The notes below the pieces were generated by a model. That model did not search any database. It was not told the origin of the DNA and was given only the letters and a program-made list of their open reading frames with translations. DNA of 64,000 nt from Flavobacterium sp. BFFFF2 (lineage in GTDB: Bacteria > Bacteroidota > Bacteroidia > Flavobacteriales > Flavobacteriaceae). Position numbers and translations under genes: made by a program. Of the stretch, positions 50,090 through 59,567 are shown piece after piece; positions within the stretch are counted from its first letter, which is position 1, and every line of letters starts with the position of its first letter. The DNA is taken from positions 1 to 64,000 of the forward strand of contig NKJD01000014.1 in assembly GCA_002256385.1 (NCBI GenBank), read 5' to 3'.

Positions 50090-52093
50090 ATGTACACTCG
50101 GGTTCGATTGTTTTGCTTAATTATTGTATTGTTCACTATACAATCTACTCATGCTATATCATATTACATTGATTCTGCGGCTGGTAATGACAGCAATAAT
50201 GGTACAACATTGACAACAGCTTGGAAGAATATAACCAAATTAAACACACTTACTTTAACAGCTGGAACTAAAGTGTTTTTAAGGTGTGGCAGTGTGTGGA
50301 ACGGACAACAATTAAAATTTTCAGGTTCAGGAAGCAGTCTGTTTCCAATTGTAATTGATCAGTATGGAACTGGTGCAAAACCTATTTTGAATGGGAATGG
50401 TTTGTTTGGAAGTACTTCTACTACTATCAATGATGCAAACAAACAAGGGGTAATCTATTTGTACAACCAAGATTACATTGAAATTAATAATTTAGAAATC
50501 ACCAATTACCCACCGTTAACACTTCCCGCTACCAATCCGGATTCTTTATTTTTTATAGGATTATTTGGCAACGGAAATAACCCCAAAGGTGCTGATAGAC
50601 GCGGGATTATGGTAGCTGTTAAAGACAAAGTTAATTCTTCAACTAACAGTAAAGTCTGCAATCATATATATTTTAAAAACATAGATATTCATCATGTTAA
50701 AGGACAACTTGGTACTTCTGAAACGGTATTCAATGGAGCCATTCCGAAACAAACAGGTGGCATTTATTTTGTTGTTTTAAATGAGTCAGCAGGAAGTGAT
50801 TCCCGTTTTAATGATTTATTAGTTGAAAATTGTACCATTGCTTATTGTGAAAATATTGGTATTGCACTAGATAATGAAGACAATGTGTATTATCCTGGTG
50901 GAACTGAGTACGCTAATTGGTTCAAAAGACGCTTCACCAATGTGAACATTAAAAGCAACGTGATTCATCACATTGGTAAAAATGCGATGATTATTCGCTG
51001 CACCGATGAAACAGGTTTAATTGAACGGAATGTTTGTTATGAAACGGCATTGGGAACTACTGGTAATACCATGTTTACCGCACGAGCAAAAGGAACTGTA
51101 TTTCAGTATAATGAAGGTTCTTTTAATAGAGCTGCCACCCAGCAAATTGATCCTGGAAATATTGATGGTTGTATGTATGATCCAGATTTTGGTAGCATTG
51201 GTGTTATTTTTCAGTACAGTTACAGCCATGATAATTCCCATGGTATTTATTGGGGTTGCAATACTCGTTCGTCAAGTAATAATACCTCAGGCATTCCAGA
51301 TCCCGAAGATGTTGGTTGTACATTACGGTACTGTATCAGCCAAAATGACAAGGGTAATTTAGTTTACTTTAATTACTCATCCGCTGGAAATGAAATTTAC
51401 AACAATGTATTTTATATCAAATCGGGCTTAAGCCCAACCATCATAAAAGAAAACAGTGCCAACAGACATACCTATAATTTTTATAATAATATCATTTACA
51501 ACATAGGCACTGGTTCTTATAATTTTGGCAATGATGTGAATTACCCACAAACAAGAACCATTCAAAACAATGTTTTTTATGGCTACCACCACAGCGCAGA
51601 GCCAGCCGATGTGGCAAAAATTACGCAAAATCCTCAATTTGTAAGCCCAGGCAGCGGAACCACTGGATTAAGTTCATTAGATGGGTATAAATTATTAAGT
51701 ACTTCTCCTGTTTTGACAAATGGAAAAATCATAGTAAGTAACGGCGGCAAAGATTTTTATGGAACAACACTTCCTACAACAGCGCCGTGTCGCGGTGTAT
51801 ATCAAGGTACAGGCGTTTCATTAGATATTTCGTATTTTAATTCAGCGGAAAATGATATCGTTTTATATCCAAACCCCGTAAATGAGGGAATCATAAATGT
51901 CAAAATTCCACAACATCTTGATTTAATTACTGAATTATCAATTATTAACGTATTAGGACAGGAACTGTTTCAAATTCCTATTTCAAATAAGGAAGCCCAA
52001 ATTCAATTGCCTAGTAATTTAAATGGCACTTTCTTCATTCAGTTTAAAAATGGCATTGAATCAATCACAAAAAGAATAATTGTTAATCCTTAA
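50090..52093 (+). CDS. Secreted right-handed beta-helix protein with T9SS sorting domain
   Basis: 667 aa from ATG 50090 (signal MYTRVRLFCLIIVLFTIQSTHA). After YYIDSAAGNDSNNGTTLTTAW, the usual start of pectate-lyase-like beta-helix proteins, residues about 45-560 form parallel beta-helix repeats (YIEINNLEITNY, HIYFKNIDIHHVKG, NLLVENCTIAYCENIGIAL, KSNVIHHIG). The C-terminus (about 587-667, VLYPNPVNEGIINV...) is a type A T9SS tail. The fold is shared by polysaccharide lyases, hydrolases and epimerases acting on uronic-acid polymers, which fits the adjacent uronate operon; which activity is not visible. No operator lies directly upstream, so it may depend on read-through or another signal. Confidence 0.88.
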   Translation: MYTRVRLFCLIIVLFTIQSTHAISYYIDSAAGNDSNNGTTLTTAWKNITKLNTLTLTAGTKVFLRCGSVWNGQQLKFSGSGSSLFPIVIDQYGTGAKPILNGNGLFGSTSTTINDANKQGVIYLYNQDYIEINNLEITNYPPLTLPATNPDSLFFIGLFGNGNNPKGADRRGIMVAVKDKVNSSTNSKVCNHIYFKNIDIHHVKGQLGTSETVFNGAIPKQTGGIYFVVLNESAGSDSRFNDLLVENCTIAYCENIGIALDNEDNVYYPGGTEYANWFKRRFTNVNIKSNVIHHIGKNAMIIRCTDETGLIERNVCYETALGTTGNTMFTARAKGTVFQYNEGSFNRAATQQIDPGNIDGCMYDPDFGSIGVIFQYSYSHDNSHGIYWGCNTRSSSNNTSGIPDPEDVGCTLRYCISQNDKGNLVYFNYSSAGNEIYNNVFYIKSGLSPTIIKENSANRHTYNFYNNIIYNIGTGSYNFGNDVNYPQTRTIQNNVFYGYHHSAEPADVAKITQNPQFVSPGSGTTGLSSLDGYKLLSTSPVLTNGKIIVSNGGKDFYGTTLPTTAPCRGVYQGTGVSLDISYFNSAENDIVLYPNPVNEGIINVKIPQHLDLITELSIINVLGQELFQIPISNKEAQIQLPSNLNGTFFIQFKNGIESITKRIIVNP

Positions 52094-52102
52094 TACTTTT
52101 TT

Positions 52103-52126
52103 TAATTTTATCCGTGTACGCACACG
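52103..52126 (+). promoter_or_regulatory. Promoter and LacI-type operator upstream of the 1639-aa protein
   Basis: TAATTTTA (52103-52110, imperfect -7 box) followed by CGTGTACGCACACG at 52113-52126, identical to the site upstream of kdgK. Confidence 0.7.
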
Positions 52127-52153
52127 TTTAGTAACTAAACCATTTTATAAATT

Positions 52154-55100
52154 ATGAAAACAAACAAACAACTCGTTCACCAATCATGGCAAAGGACCAT
52201 GATGATTTGGTGCGGTTTATTGGGTATGATTTTTGGTTATGCTCAAACAACTTCTGTTAGTGTAACCACAGCAGGAACATCCACTTGGACATGTCCCCCT
52301 GGTGTAACCAGCATAAACATTGAATCATGGGGCGGCGGCGGCGGCGGTTGCGGAACATCAAATTCCGCTTCTAGATCGGCTGGCGGTGGTGCTGGTGGTG
52401 CTTATGTGAAAGATATCAACATTGCTGTGACCCCTGGGGCCACCTATACTGTAGTAGTAGGAGCTGCTGGAGCTGGTGGGGTGGGTAATCCTTCTACAGG
52501 TGCTCCTGGCGCAGGTGGTTTCACTTCATTTACAAGAAACTCCGATAGTGTAATTTTAGTTAAATCGGTTGGAGGTGCTGCAGGTGCTGCAGCAACTTCC
52601 ACTACAGGAGGAGCTGGGGGAGTAGGTTCTACTAGTGGAAATGTTCTTTCGGGTGTTACCGGGTCTTTAAGCTATAAAGGAGGCGATGGCGGCACTGGAA
52701 TAAATGGCGTTCCTGGGACGGGAAGTTCTGGTACAGCTGGCACGGCTGCTGCTGGTGGCGGAGCAGGTGGAAGCAACGGAAATGGATCGGGTAGAACAGC
52801 TGGAACTGGAGGCGGCGCTGGTGCAACTGCATTAACAGCTGGGACGAGTGGAAGTGGAACTGCTGGATCTGCACCAGGTGGTGGCGGTGGTGGCGGTATA
52901 TCTGCTGCTGCGTCTGCTAAAAATGGCGGTGCAGGCGGTGCTGGTAAAATCACCATATCGTATGCTACACCTGCCAATCCTACCTTAACCACTTCGGTTT
53001 CTACAATGAGTTTAGCTGCTGCCTCTGGAACAACTCCAAGTGCACAGACATTTACAGTGAGTGCTACATTATTAACAGATGTGGTCACTATTTCTACAGC
53101 GACAACTAATTACTTAGAAATTTCTAAAGATAATACCACTTTTTCAAACAGTGTGTCTATAACCAACCCATCTGATGGAACTTTAGGGAATACGACCATC
53201 TATGTGCGTTTAAAATCTGGTTTAAGCTTGGTGAATGCCTCAGAAAATTTGACTGTAGCTTCAACCAATGCTACTTCAAAAACGGTTGCAGTGAGCTTTG
53301 TAGTTTATAAAAATTATTATTATGGGGGTTCAGGTGATATTTCCTCAGTTTCTAATTGGTGGACTAATACTAATGGAACAGGAAGCAATCCTACCAATTT
53401 TACAGCAGATGGACAATTCTTTAACATCATAACCAATGCGGCTAGTTCAGGAACAGGCTGGGCAGTTGGTACAGGTTCAAAAATTATTTTAGGTGCCAGC
53501 AATGTGGGTCCAGTTACACTTACGATTTCAAATGGGGCTCCTATTACCGGCCCATTAGATGTATCAGCAGCTTCATCAGGTTCCAATGTAATTAGCATTC
53601 AACATGACATTTTACATTCAACTACATTAACCACATTTACAAACCCAACGTGGGGAACCATTGACCCAAGTACAATTATCGAATTTTCAGGTACTACCAA
53701 TGCAACCCTTGGAGGAACCAATAATTTATTCAACAAGACGGTTAAAACCATTCGTTTGGTAAATAATGCCGTTGGTAAAATGAACGGTGTTGCAAACAAC
53801 ATACCGACATTGACTACGGAATTAAACATTGGAGCTGGTTGCTCTTTTTATACAGGTCAAAACTCATTAAGTTTTATCAATATTGCAAGTGGAGGAACAG
53901 TGGCCGTAAATGGCACACTGTATACTGAGAAAACCACAGGTTACCTAAGTAATGATGCAACCGCTTCAGCTACTTCGGGGGCTATAAATTTTGTAGGCAC
54001 AATTTCCATTAGTTTCGGAACCAATGGTATTGTTGAATATGGTCGTTTTTCGTCAACAACAGCGCAAACGATTACACCACGAACCGATTATCAAAACCTT
54101 ACCATCGGTGGTTTGGATTCAGGAAAAACATTTACTGGGGTTACTACAATTGGTGGAAAGTTAAATATCAATTATTATACCGTATCGGGTAATCGTGCTA
54201 TCACTGCAACGGGTGCCATTACCGCTGCTGAATTGGTTTTCAATGCGCCTGCATTGCAAACAGTTTCAACCACTATTATGCCATTTTTGTCAAATGTAAC
54301 GGCACCTATTACATTTAAAAATGCCACTGGTGTTCAATTGGGTTCAGCAGATGCATTTCCAAATGGCTTAGCTTACAACTTAGCAGGTGGATTATTGAAA
54401 ACAGGTGCTACTGCTGGTTTTTCAGATGTTTTAGGTACATTAAATGTATCTGATAACTCAACCATTTCTTTTGGGACTGGCGACCACAGTTTACAATTTG
54501 CTAGTTCATCAGCTGTTTCTTGGACTGCTGGAAAAACATTAACTGTTACGGGATGGACTGGTTCACTTGGTCAAAGTGGTACTGCTGGAAAATTATTTTT
54601 CGGTTCATCAAATACAGGTTTAACTTCAGGTCAATTGGCTCAAATTAGCTTTTCAAATTTCCCAACCGCATCAGCTATTCAGTTAAGTACTGGTGAAGTG
54701 GTGCCGCAATGTGCCAATCCAACAAGTGGCGGTACAATTACTGGAACAACAACCATTTGTAATGGTCAAACGCCTTCAACTTTTGGAAGCAGCAGTCTTC
54801 CAAGTGGTCAAATTGGCAATGCTAGTTTGGAATACCAATGGCAAATGTCTTTGAATAATTCAACATTTTCAGATATTTCTGGTGCCAATGCTACAACATA
54901 CAGCCCAGGTTCATTGAGTGCAACTACTTATTACCTTCGTTTATCACGTGTTGGTTGCCAAGCAGATTGGTCTGGCGCAACGGCATCGAATACGCTGACC
55001 ATAACTGTAAATACGACATCAGCGCCTTCGGCTGCATCATCGCAGTCATTTTGTACGGGTGCTACAGTAGCCCAATTAGCTGCTACGGGTAGTTCTTTGG

Positions 55101-57073
55101 CATGGTATGCAGCAAGCACAGGTGGTTCAGCATTAGCAAGTACTGACATTTTAAGTTCAGGAAACTACTACGTTTCACAAACCCAAAATAGCTGTGAAAG
55201 TACACGAACAACAGTATCAGTTACTGTTAATTTTACGGCAGCTCCAGCTGCTTCTAGTCAATTATATTGTGTTGGTTCAACAGTTGCACAATTATTAGCA
55301 ACAGGTACGGCATTAAAATGGTATGCTGGCGCAAGTGATGCATCACCTCTTGCAAGTACTGCCGCTTTAAGTTCAGCGACTTATTATGTATCTCAAACAT
55401 TGGATACCTGCGAAAGTACAAGAACAGCCGTTACTGTAACCATTCAAAATACAGGTGTCCCAACGGCATTTGAAAATTGGTTAGCACCTGCTTCTACAGT
55501 AGCACAATTAGTAGCAACTGGATCTTCATTGAAATGGTATACTTCAAACGTATCAAATAGCCCATTAGCTGGCATAACTGCTGTGTCTTCTGGTACCTAT
55601 TATGTTTCACAAACTATCTTAGGGTGCGAAAGCAACAAGATTCCAGTTTCAGTTACAGTCTATTCTACGGGGGGTTTAGTGCCATCAATTTCTGCGGCTT
55701 TGTGCGGAACTACTTTGTCAACTATTTGGACTAGTATTCCATGTAGTTCAGTAGTTGGGGCCAACTTGTATCATTTTGAAATTTCAAATGGATCACAAAA
55801 AGTAATTTACGAATCAACAAGTAATTCATTCCAGCTAACTTCTGTTTCTGGTGGGGTTAATTTTGGAACTACTTATTCTATTCGAGTTGCCGCTAGAGTA
55901 GGAGCCAATTGGTCAAACTTTGGATCAGCTTGTGCTATTACAACGCCAGCTTCTCCTGCACCAACTCAGATTAGTACTTCAAGTTGTGGCGTAACTTTAG
56001 CCAATTTTGAAACAAATATTTATTGTGGCCAACCATTTGGTGCTACTGGATACCGTTTTCAAGTAAGCAACGGTGCGTATTCTGAAACAATTGATCGACC
56101 AACCAACTCATTTAATTTTGGTCAATTAACAACCTTGCCAAGTTTTAGTACAACGTACAGCGTTCGTGTTGCAGTACAATACAACGGCGCTTATGGCAGC
56201 TATGGAAATGCTTGTTTTGTGACTACGCCGTCGGCACCAGCGCCAACGCAATTACTTGCTTCGCAATGTGGAACGACTTTAAGTAGCATTTACGGGGCCT
56301 TATATTGTGGTAAACCAATTGGTGCAGAAGGCTACCGTTTTGAAGTAACAAGCACAGGAGGCTCTACCACTGTAGATCGCAGCACGAACAACTTTAACTT
56401 GATGATGATTAGTGGGGGTGCTGCATACAGCACGACTTACTCCGTGAGAGTAGCTGTATTAGCCAGTGGGATTTATGGCGCTTTTGGCCCTAGTTGTAGC
56501 GTTACAACGCCTGCAGCTTCTTCTTCTTTATCAACCATGTTAAACTGCGGTGCGCAAGCAACCAACAAATGGACAGCACTTTACAGCTCACAGGTCCTTT
56601 ATGCTACCCAGTATAAATATGAATTAACAAATGGTGGTCAACTTTTTGAAATTACAAATACACGTAATAATTTCCAATTTGGTTCTTTTGTAGGATGGAC
56701 AACCAACACTGTTTATTCAGTGAAAGTAGCAGTGATGATTAACGGAACTTGGCAACCTTACGGAACGTCATGTTCTATAACAAGTCCAGCTTCATTTGCT
56801 CGTCATAATAGTGAAACCGAAGCTATTTCATGGACGGTTAAGTGTTTCCCGAATCCAAGTGAGAACTATTTTAGCTTGAATGGTGCTGGATTCAATCAGG
56901 AACCAATTCATTTGCAAAGTTTTGATTTAACTGGAAAATGTATTGATGACCAAACGATAGATGCGGCTCAAGTGGAGAATGTAGCATTTGGCAGCTCTTG
57001 GAATTCTGGTATTTATGTAATATATATTACCCAAGGTGAAGAACAATCAGTTCAAAAACTGATCAAAAAGTAA
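52154..57073 (+). CDS. Giant secreted multidomain protein with T9SS sorting domain
   Basis: 1639 aa. Signal peptide to about residue 31. Residues about 45-275 are a glycine-rich beta domain (SWGGGGGGC, VVVGAAGAGGVG) as in tail-fibre and surface proteins. About 387-850 is a beta-solenoid-like region starting with DISSVSNWWTNTNGTGSNPT, related to the module in the 1002-aa protein. About 955-1180: three Ig-like repeats with the SASSQSFCTGATVAQLAATG / YYVSQT pattern. About 1183-1555: four repeats of about 95 aa beginning CGTTLSTIW or similar, fibronectin-like, each with paired cysteines. The end (about 1561-1639, VKCFPNPSENYF...QKLIKK) is a type A T9SS tail. Probably a surface adhesin or scaffold; no enzyme motif seen. 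Confidence 0.88.
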   Translation: MKTNKQLVHQSWQRTMMIWCGLLGMIFGYAQTTSVSVTTAGTSTWTCPPGVTSINIESWGGGGGGCGTSNSASRSAGGGAGGAYVKDINIAVTPGATYTVVVGAAGAGGVGNPSTGAPGAGGFTSFTRNSDSVILVKSVGGAAGAAATSTTGGAGGVGSTSGNVLSGVTGSLSYKGGDGGTGINGVPGTGSSGTAGTAAAGGGAGGSNGNGSGRTAGTGGGAGATALTAGTSGSGTAGSAPGGGGGGGISAAASAKNGGAGGAGKITISYATPANPTLTTSVSTMSLAAASGTTPSAQTFTVSATLLTDVVTISTATTNYLEISKDNTTFSNSVSITNPSDGTLGNTTIYVRLKSGLSLVNASENLTVASTNATSKTVAVSFVVYKNYYYGGSGDISSVSNWWTNTNGTGSNPTNFTADGQFFNIITNAASSGTGWAVGTGSKIILGASNVGPVTLTISNGAPITGPLDVSAASSGSNVISIQHDILHSTTLTTFTNPTWGTIDPSTIIEFSGTTNATLGGTNNLFNKTVKTIRLVNNAVGKMNGVANNIPTLTTELNIGAGCSFYTGQNSLSFINIASGGTVAVNGTLYTEKTTGYLSNDATASATSGAINFVGTISISFGTNGIVEYGRFSSTTAQTITPRTDYQNLTIGGLDSGKTFTGVTTIGGKLNINYYTVSGNRAITATGAITAAELVFNAPALQTVSTTIMPFLSNVTAPITFKNATGVQLGSADAFPNGLAYNLAGGLLKTGATAGFSDVLGTLNVSDNSTISFGTGDHSLQFASSSAVSWTAGKTLTVTGWTGSLGQSGTAGKLFFGSSNTGLTSGQLAQISFSNFPTASAIQLSTGEVVPQCANPTSGGTITGTTTICNGQTPSTFGSSSLPSGQIGNASLEYQWQMSLNNSTFSDISGANATTYSPGSLSATTYYLRLSRVGCQADWSGATASNTLTITVNTTSAPSAASSQSFCTGATVAQLAATGSSLAWYAASTGGSALASTDILSSGNYYVSQTQNSCESTRTTVSVTVNFTAAPAASSQLYCVGSTVAQLLATGTALKWYAGASDASPLASTAALSSATYYVSQTLDTCESTRTAVTVTIQNTGVPTAFENWLAPASTVAQLVATGSSLKWYTSNVSNSPLAGITAVSSGTYYVSQTILGCESNKIPVSVTVYSTGGLVPSISAALCGTTLSTIWTSIPCSSVVGANLYHFEISNGSQKVIYESTSNSFQLTSVSGGVNFGTTYSIRVAARVGANWSNFGSACAITTPASPAPTQISTSSCGVTLANFETNIYCGQPFGATGYRFQVSNGAYSETIDRPTNSFNFGQLTTLPSFSTTYSVRVAVQYNGAYGSYGNACFVTTPSAPAPTQLLASQCGTTLSSIYGALYCGKPIGAEGYRFEVTSTGGSTTVDRSTNNFNLMMISGGAAYSTTYSVRVAVLASGIYGAFGPSCSVTTPAASSSLSTMLNCGAQATNKWTALYSSQVLYATQYKYELTNGGQLFEITNTRNNFQFGSFVGWTTNTVYSVKVAVMINGTWQPYGTSCSITSPASFARHNSETEAISWTVKCFPNPSENYFSLNGAGFNQEPIHLQSFDLTGKCIDDQTIDAAQVENVAFGSSWNSGIYVIYITQGEEQSVQKLIKK

Positions 57074-57096
57074 TAACCTTTATTACCAAATTAGTG

Positions 57097-57132
57097 AAAC
57101 AGGCCGTTCAATTTGAATGGCCTGTTTTTTTT
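57097..57132 (+). terminator. Terminator after the 1639-aa gene
   Basis: ACAGGCC/GGCCTGT stem, inner TTCAA/TTGAA pair, and eight T. The remaining 57133-57320 shows nothing else. Confidence 0.85.
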
Positions 57133-57320
57133 GGTGATTTGTAGTAAGACGAAGTCAAAAGGATCATTGTCAATAACATACTTTCGATTTAGTCCGACTT
57201 GATCTACAATAGATATTATAGCAAAAAAAACTTCAATTTGTAAGGAATTCCACTTTTGCGATTCTAATAATTTTTTCTATATTTTTAAAATAAATTCCTT
57301 TTTTTATAAACTAAAAAATA

Positions 57321-57347
57321 TATATTTGTCTACCGTGTACGCACACG
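57321..57347 (+). promoter_or_regulatory. Promoter and LacI-type operator of the uronate operon
   Basis: -7 box TATATTTG at 57321-57328 and palindrome CGTGTACGCACACG at 57334-57347, placed where the transcript starts, as at 46834. Binding of the repressor would block kdgK and all downstream genes. Confidence 0.75.
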
Positions 57348-57388
57348 ATTGAATTGTTTAATTTTTCTATTTAAAAGTAAATTTCATT

Positions 57389-58414
57389 ATGAGTCATAAA
57401 GTCGTTACGTTAGGAGAAATCATGTTAAGATTATCCACACCTGGTTTTGAGAGATTTGTTCAAGCTCAACAATTTGATGTAACTTATGGAGGTGGAGAAG
57501 CAAATGTGGCCGTTGCTTTAAGTAATTATGGGCTTCAGGGTACTTTTGTAACCAAAGTTCCATCTAACCCCATAGGTCAAGCAGCCATTAACCACCTTAG
57601 AAGATTTGGGGTTGATACCCAATTTATTGCAAGAGGAGGGAGCCGTTTAGGTATTTACTTTTTAGAAACTGGTGCTTCCATGCGTGCCTCGCAGGTTGTC
57701 TATGACCGTGAAGGTGCGTCAATTGCGCAAGTGACGGCAGATGAATTTGATTTTGATCAAATTTTTGAAAATGCAAGTTGGTTCCATACAACCGGAATCA
57801 CTCCTGCCTTAAGTGATGAAGCTGCTGCGCTTACTTTACAAGCATTAAAAGAAGCTAAGTCTAGAGGGATTACCACAAGTATCGATTTGAATTATAGAAA
57901 AAAATTATGGTCAAAAGAAAAGGCCCAAAAAGTAATGACCGAATTGTGCCAATATGTGGATGTATGCATTGGAAATGAAGAAGATGCGGAAACTACATTA
58001 GGGTTCAAAGCAGACGGAACAGATGTCACGAAAGGCGAGCTTCACCTTGAGGGGTACCGAAATGTTTTTGAACAAATGAAAGAAAAATTCGGATTCAAAG
58101 TGATTGCTTCTTCATTGCGTGAAAGCCACAGTGCCAGCGACAATGGTTGGAGTGCTTTGGTGTATGACGGAACCGAATTTTACCACACCAAATCCTATCA
58201 AGTTCGTATCGTTGACCGTGTTGGTAGCGGTGATTCATTTGCAAGTGGGCTCATCTATGGTTTGGTAACAGGTATGCCCATGCCAGAAGCAGCCGAATTT
58301 GGCGTAGCAGCAAGTGCATTAAAACATACCATTCCTGGTGATTTTAACCATGCAACCCTCAGTGAAATCAAAGATTTAATGAAAGGCGACGGCAGCGGCC
58401 GCGTGCAACGATAA
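57389..58414 (+). CDS. kdgK: 2-dehydro-3-deoxygluconate kinase
   Basis: Phosphorylates KDG to KDPG with ATP. 341 aa PfkB fold: TYGGGEANVAVALSNYG near 29, SIDLNYRKKLW near 165, and the catalytic signature DRVGSGDSFASGLIYGL near 275. First gene of the operon; the next starts 11 bp after its stop. Confidence 0.94.
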   Translation: MSHKVVTLGEIMLRLSTPGFERFVQAQQFDVTYGGGEANVAVALSNYGLQGTFVTKVPSNPIGQAAINHLRRFGVDTQFIARGGSRLGIYFLETGASMRASQVVYDREGASIAQVTADEFDFDQIFENASWFHTTGITPALSDEAAALTLQALKEAKSRGITTSIDLNYRKKLWSKEKAQKVMTELCQYVDVCIGNEEDAETTLGFKADGTDVTKGELHLEGYRNVFEQMKEKFGFKVIASSLRESHSASDNGWSALVYDGTEFYHTKSYQVRIVDRVGSGDSFASGLIYGLVTGMPMPEAAEFGVAASALKHTIPGDFNHATLSEIKDLMKGDGSGRVQR

Positions 58415-58425
58415 TTCATTTTTAT

Positions 58426-58878
58426 ATGATAATAGATCATTTAGTTGAACTGAAAAAATATGACAACATGTTGCCTAAAATGGATGAAATCATTCATTTT
58501 TTATCGCAACATGATTGGACAAATATAGCTGATGGTACACTTGATGCGCCTGAGGGAATGAAAGCTTTTGTTCAAACCTTGGAGGCGAAGACAGAAGAAC
58601 AAAGCCTTGAAAAATTTGAGTGTCACGATCAATTTATTGATTTGCAATACCTTATTTCTGGTGTAGAAACATTTGCTTGGAAATCAAGAAAAAACTGTGT
58701 AGTACCGAAAGGGGATTATAACATGGAAAAAGATGTTCGGTATTTTTCAGACGAACCAGACATCCATTTTTTGTTGCAACCGGGGCATTTTGCCATTTTT
58801 TACCCATCAGACGTGCATGCGCCAGCCATTGGAACAGGTACTTTGAAAAAACTCATTATTAAAATTCCAGTTATTTAA
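58426..58878 (+). CDS. YhcH/YjgK/YiaL family protein
   Basis: 150 aa beta-barrel (cupin-like) protein. FECHDQFIDLQYLISGVE near 64 and the C-terminal HFAIFYPSDVHAPAI with metal-binding His and Asp match the family. Members occur in sialic-acid and uronate operons and probably act on sugar anomers; a role for KDG or glucuronate anomers is inferred. Confidence 0.85.
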   Translation: MIIDHLVELKKYDNMLPKMDEIIHFLSQHDWTNIADGTLDAPEGMKAFVQTLEAKTEEQSLEKFECHDQFIDLQYLISGVETFAWKSRKNCVVPKGDYNMEKDVRYFSDEPDIHFLLQPGHFAIFYPSDVHAPAIGTGTLKKLIIKIPVI

Positions 58879-58890
58879 TTTCCGACGCAT

Positions 58891-59556
58891 ATGTCAGCTC
58901 AAAATACTTTACAGATTATATTAAAACAAGGGGTATTGCCTCTATTTTATCATCCAGACATTGAAGTGTGCATGGGGGTTTTAGACGCCTTGTATGCCGC
59001 CGGCATTCGGGCGGTGGAGTTTACCCACCGAGGCGATGCAGCAGAAACAAATTTTATTGCCATCAAAGCAAGTATACCAACTCGGTATCCAGATTTAAAT
59101 ATCGGAATTGGCACTTTAAAAAACAGGGCGCAAGCACAAAAATATCATGAGTTAGGGGCTGATTTTTTAGTAAGTCCAGGTTTGGTTCCATCCATTGCTC
59201 AATACGCGTCTGAGCACAATATGCTTTATACACCTGGATGTATGACACCGACTGAAATTATTCAAGCGGAAACCTTAGGAATCACTTTCGTAAAATTATT
59301 TCCAGGCAATTTACTAGGGCCGGAATTTGTAAGTGCCATTAAAGAATTGTTTAAAGGCATGTATTTTATGCCGACAGGCGGCGTAGACGCCACAGATGAA
59401 AGTATTGGTTCTTGGTTTAAAGCAGGCGTTTCAGTGGTTGGCATGGGCAGTAAATTAATTAGTAAGTCAAGATTAGACCAACGAGATTATTCATCAATTG
59501 AGCAATCGACTCGTCAGGTGATACAATGGGTGCAATCACATCAAGCCAACCGTTAA
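58891..59556 (+). CDS. kdgA: 2-keto-3-deoxy-6-phosphogluconate aldolase
   Basis: Cleaves KDPG to pyruvate and glyceraldehyde-3-phosphate. 221 aa TIM barrel: VLPLFYHPD near 15, AVEFTHRGDAA near 40 (Glu and Arg of the active site), SPGLVPSIAQYA near 92, TPGCMTPTEI near 112, Schiff-base lysine in FVKLFPGN near 133, and TGGVDATDESI near 160. Standard gene for the end of the hexuronate route. Confidence 0.93.
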   Translation: MSAQNTLQIILKQGVLPLFYHPDIEVCMGVLDALYAAGIRAVEFTHRGDAAETNFIAIKASIPTRYPDLNIGIGTLKNRAQAQKYHELGADFLVSPGLVPSIAQYASEHNMLYTPGCMTPTEIIQAETLGITFVKLFPGNLLGPEFVSAIKELFKGMYFMPTGGVDATDESIGSWFKAGVSVVGMGSKLISKSRLDQRDYSSIEQSTRQVIQWVQSHQANR

Positions 59557-59567
59557 TAGCTAAAAAC

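Noticed and set aside
52672..53088. Minus-strand proline/alanine-rich frame
   Set aside because: It is the mirror of the glycine-rich coding region of the 1639-aa protein.
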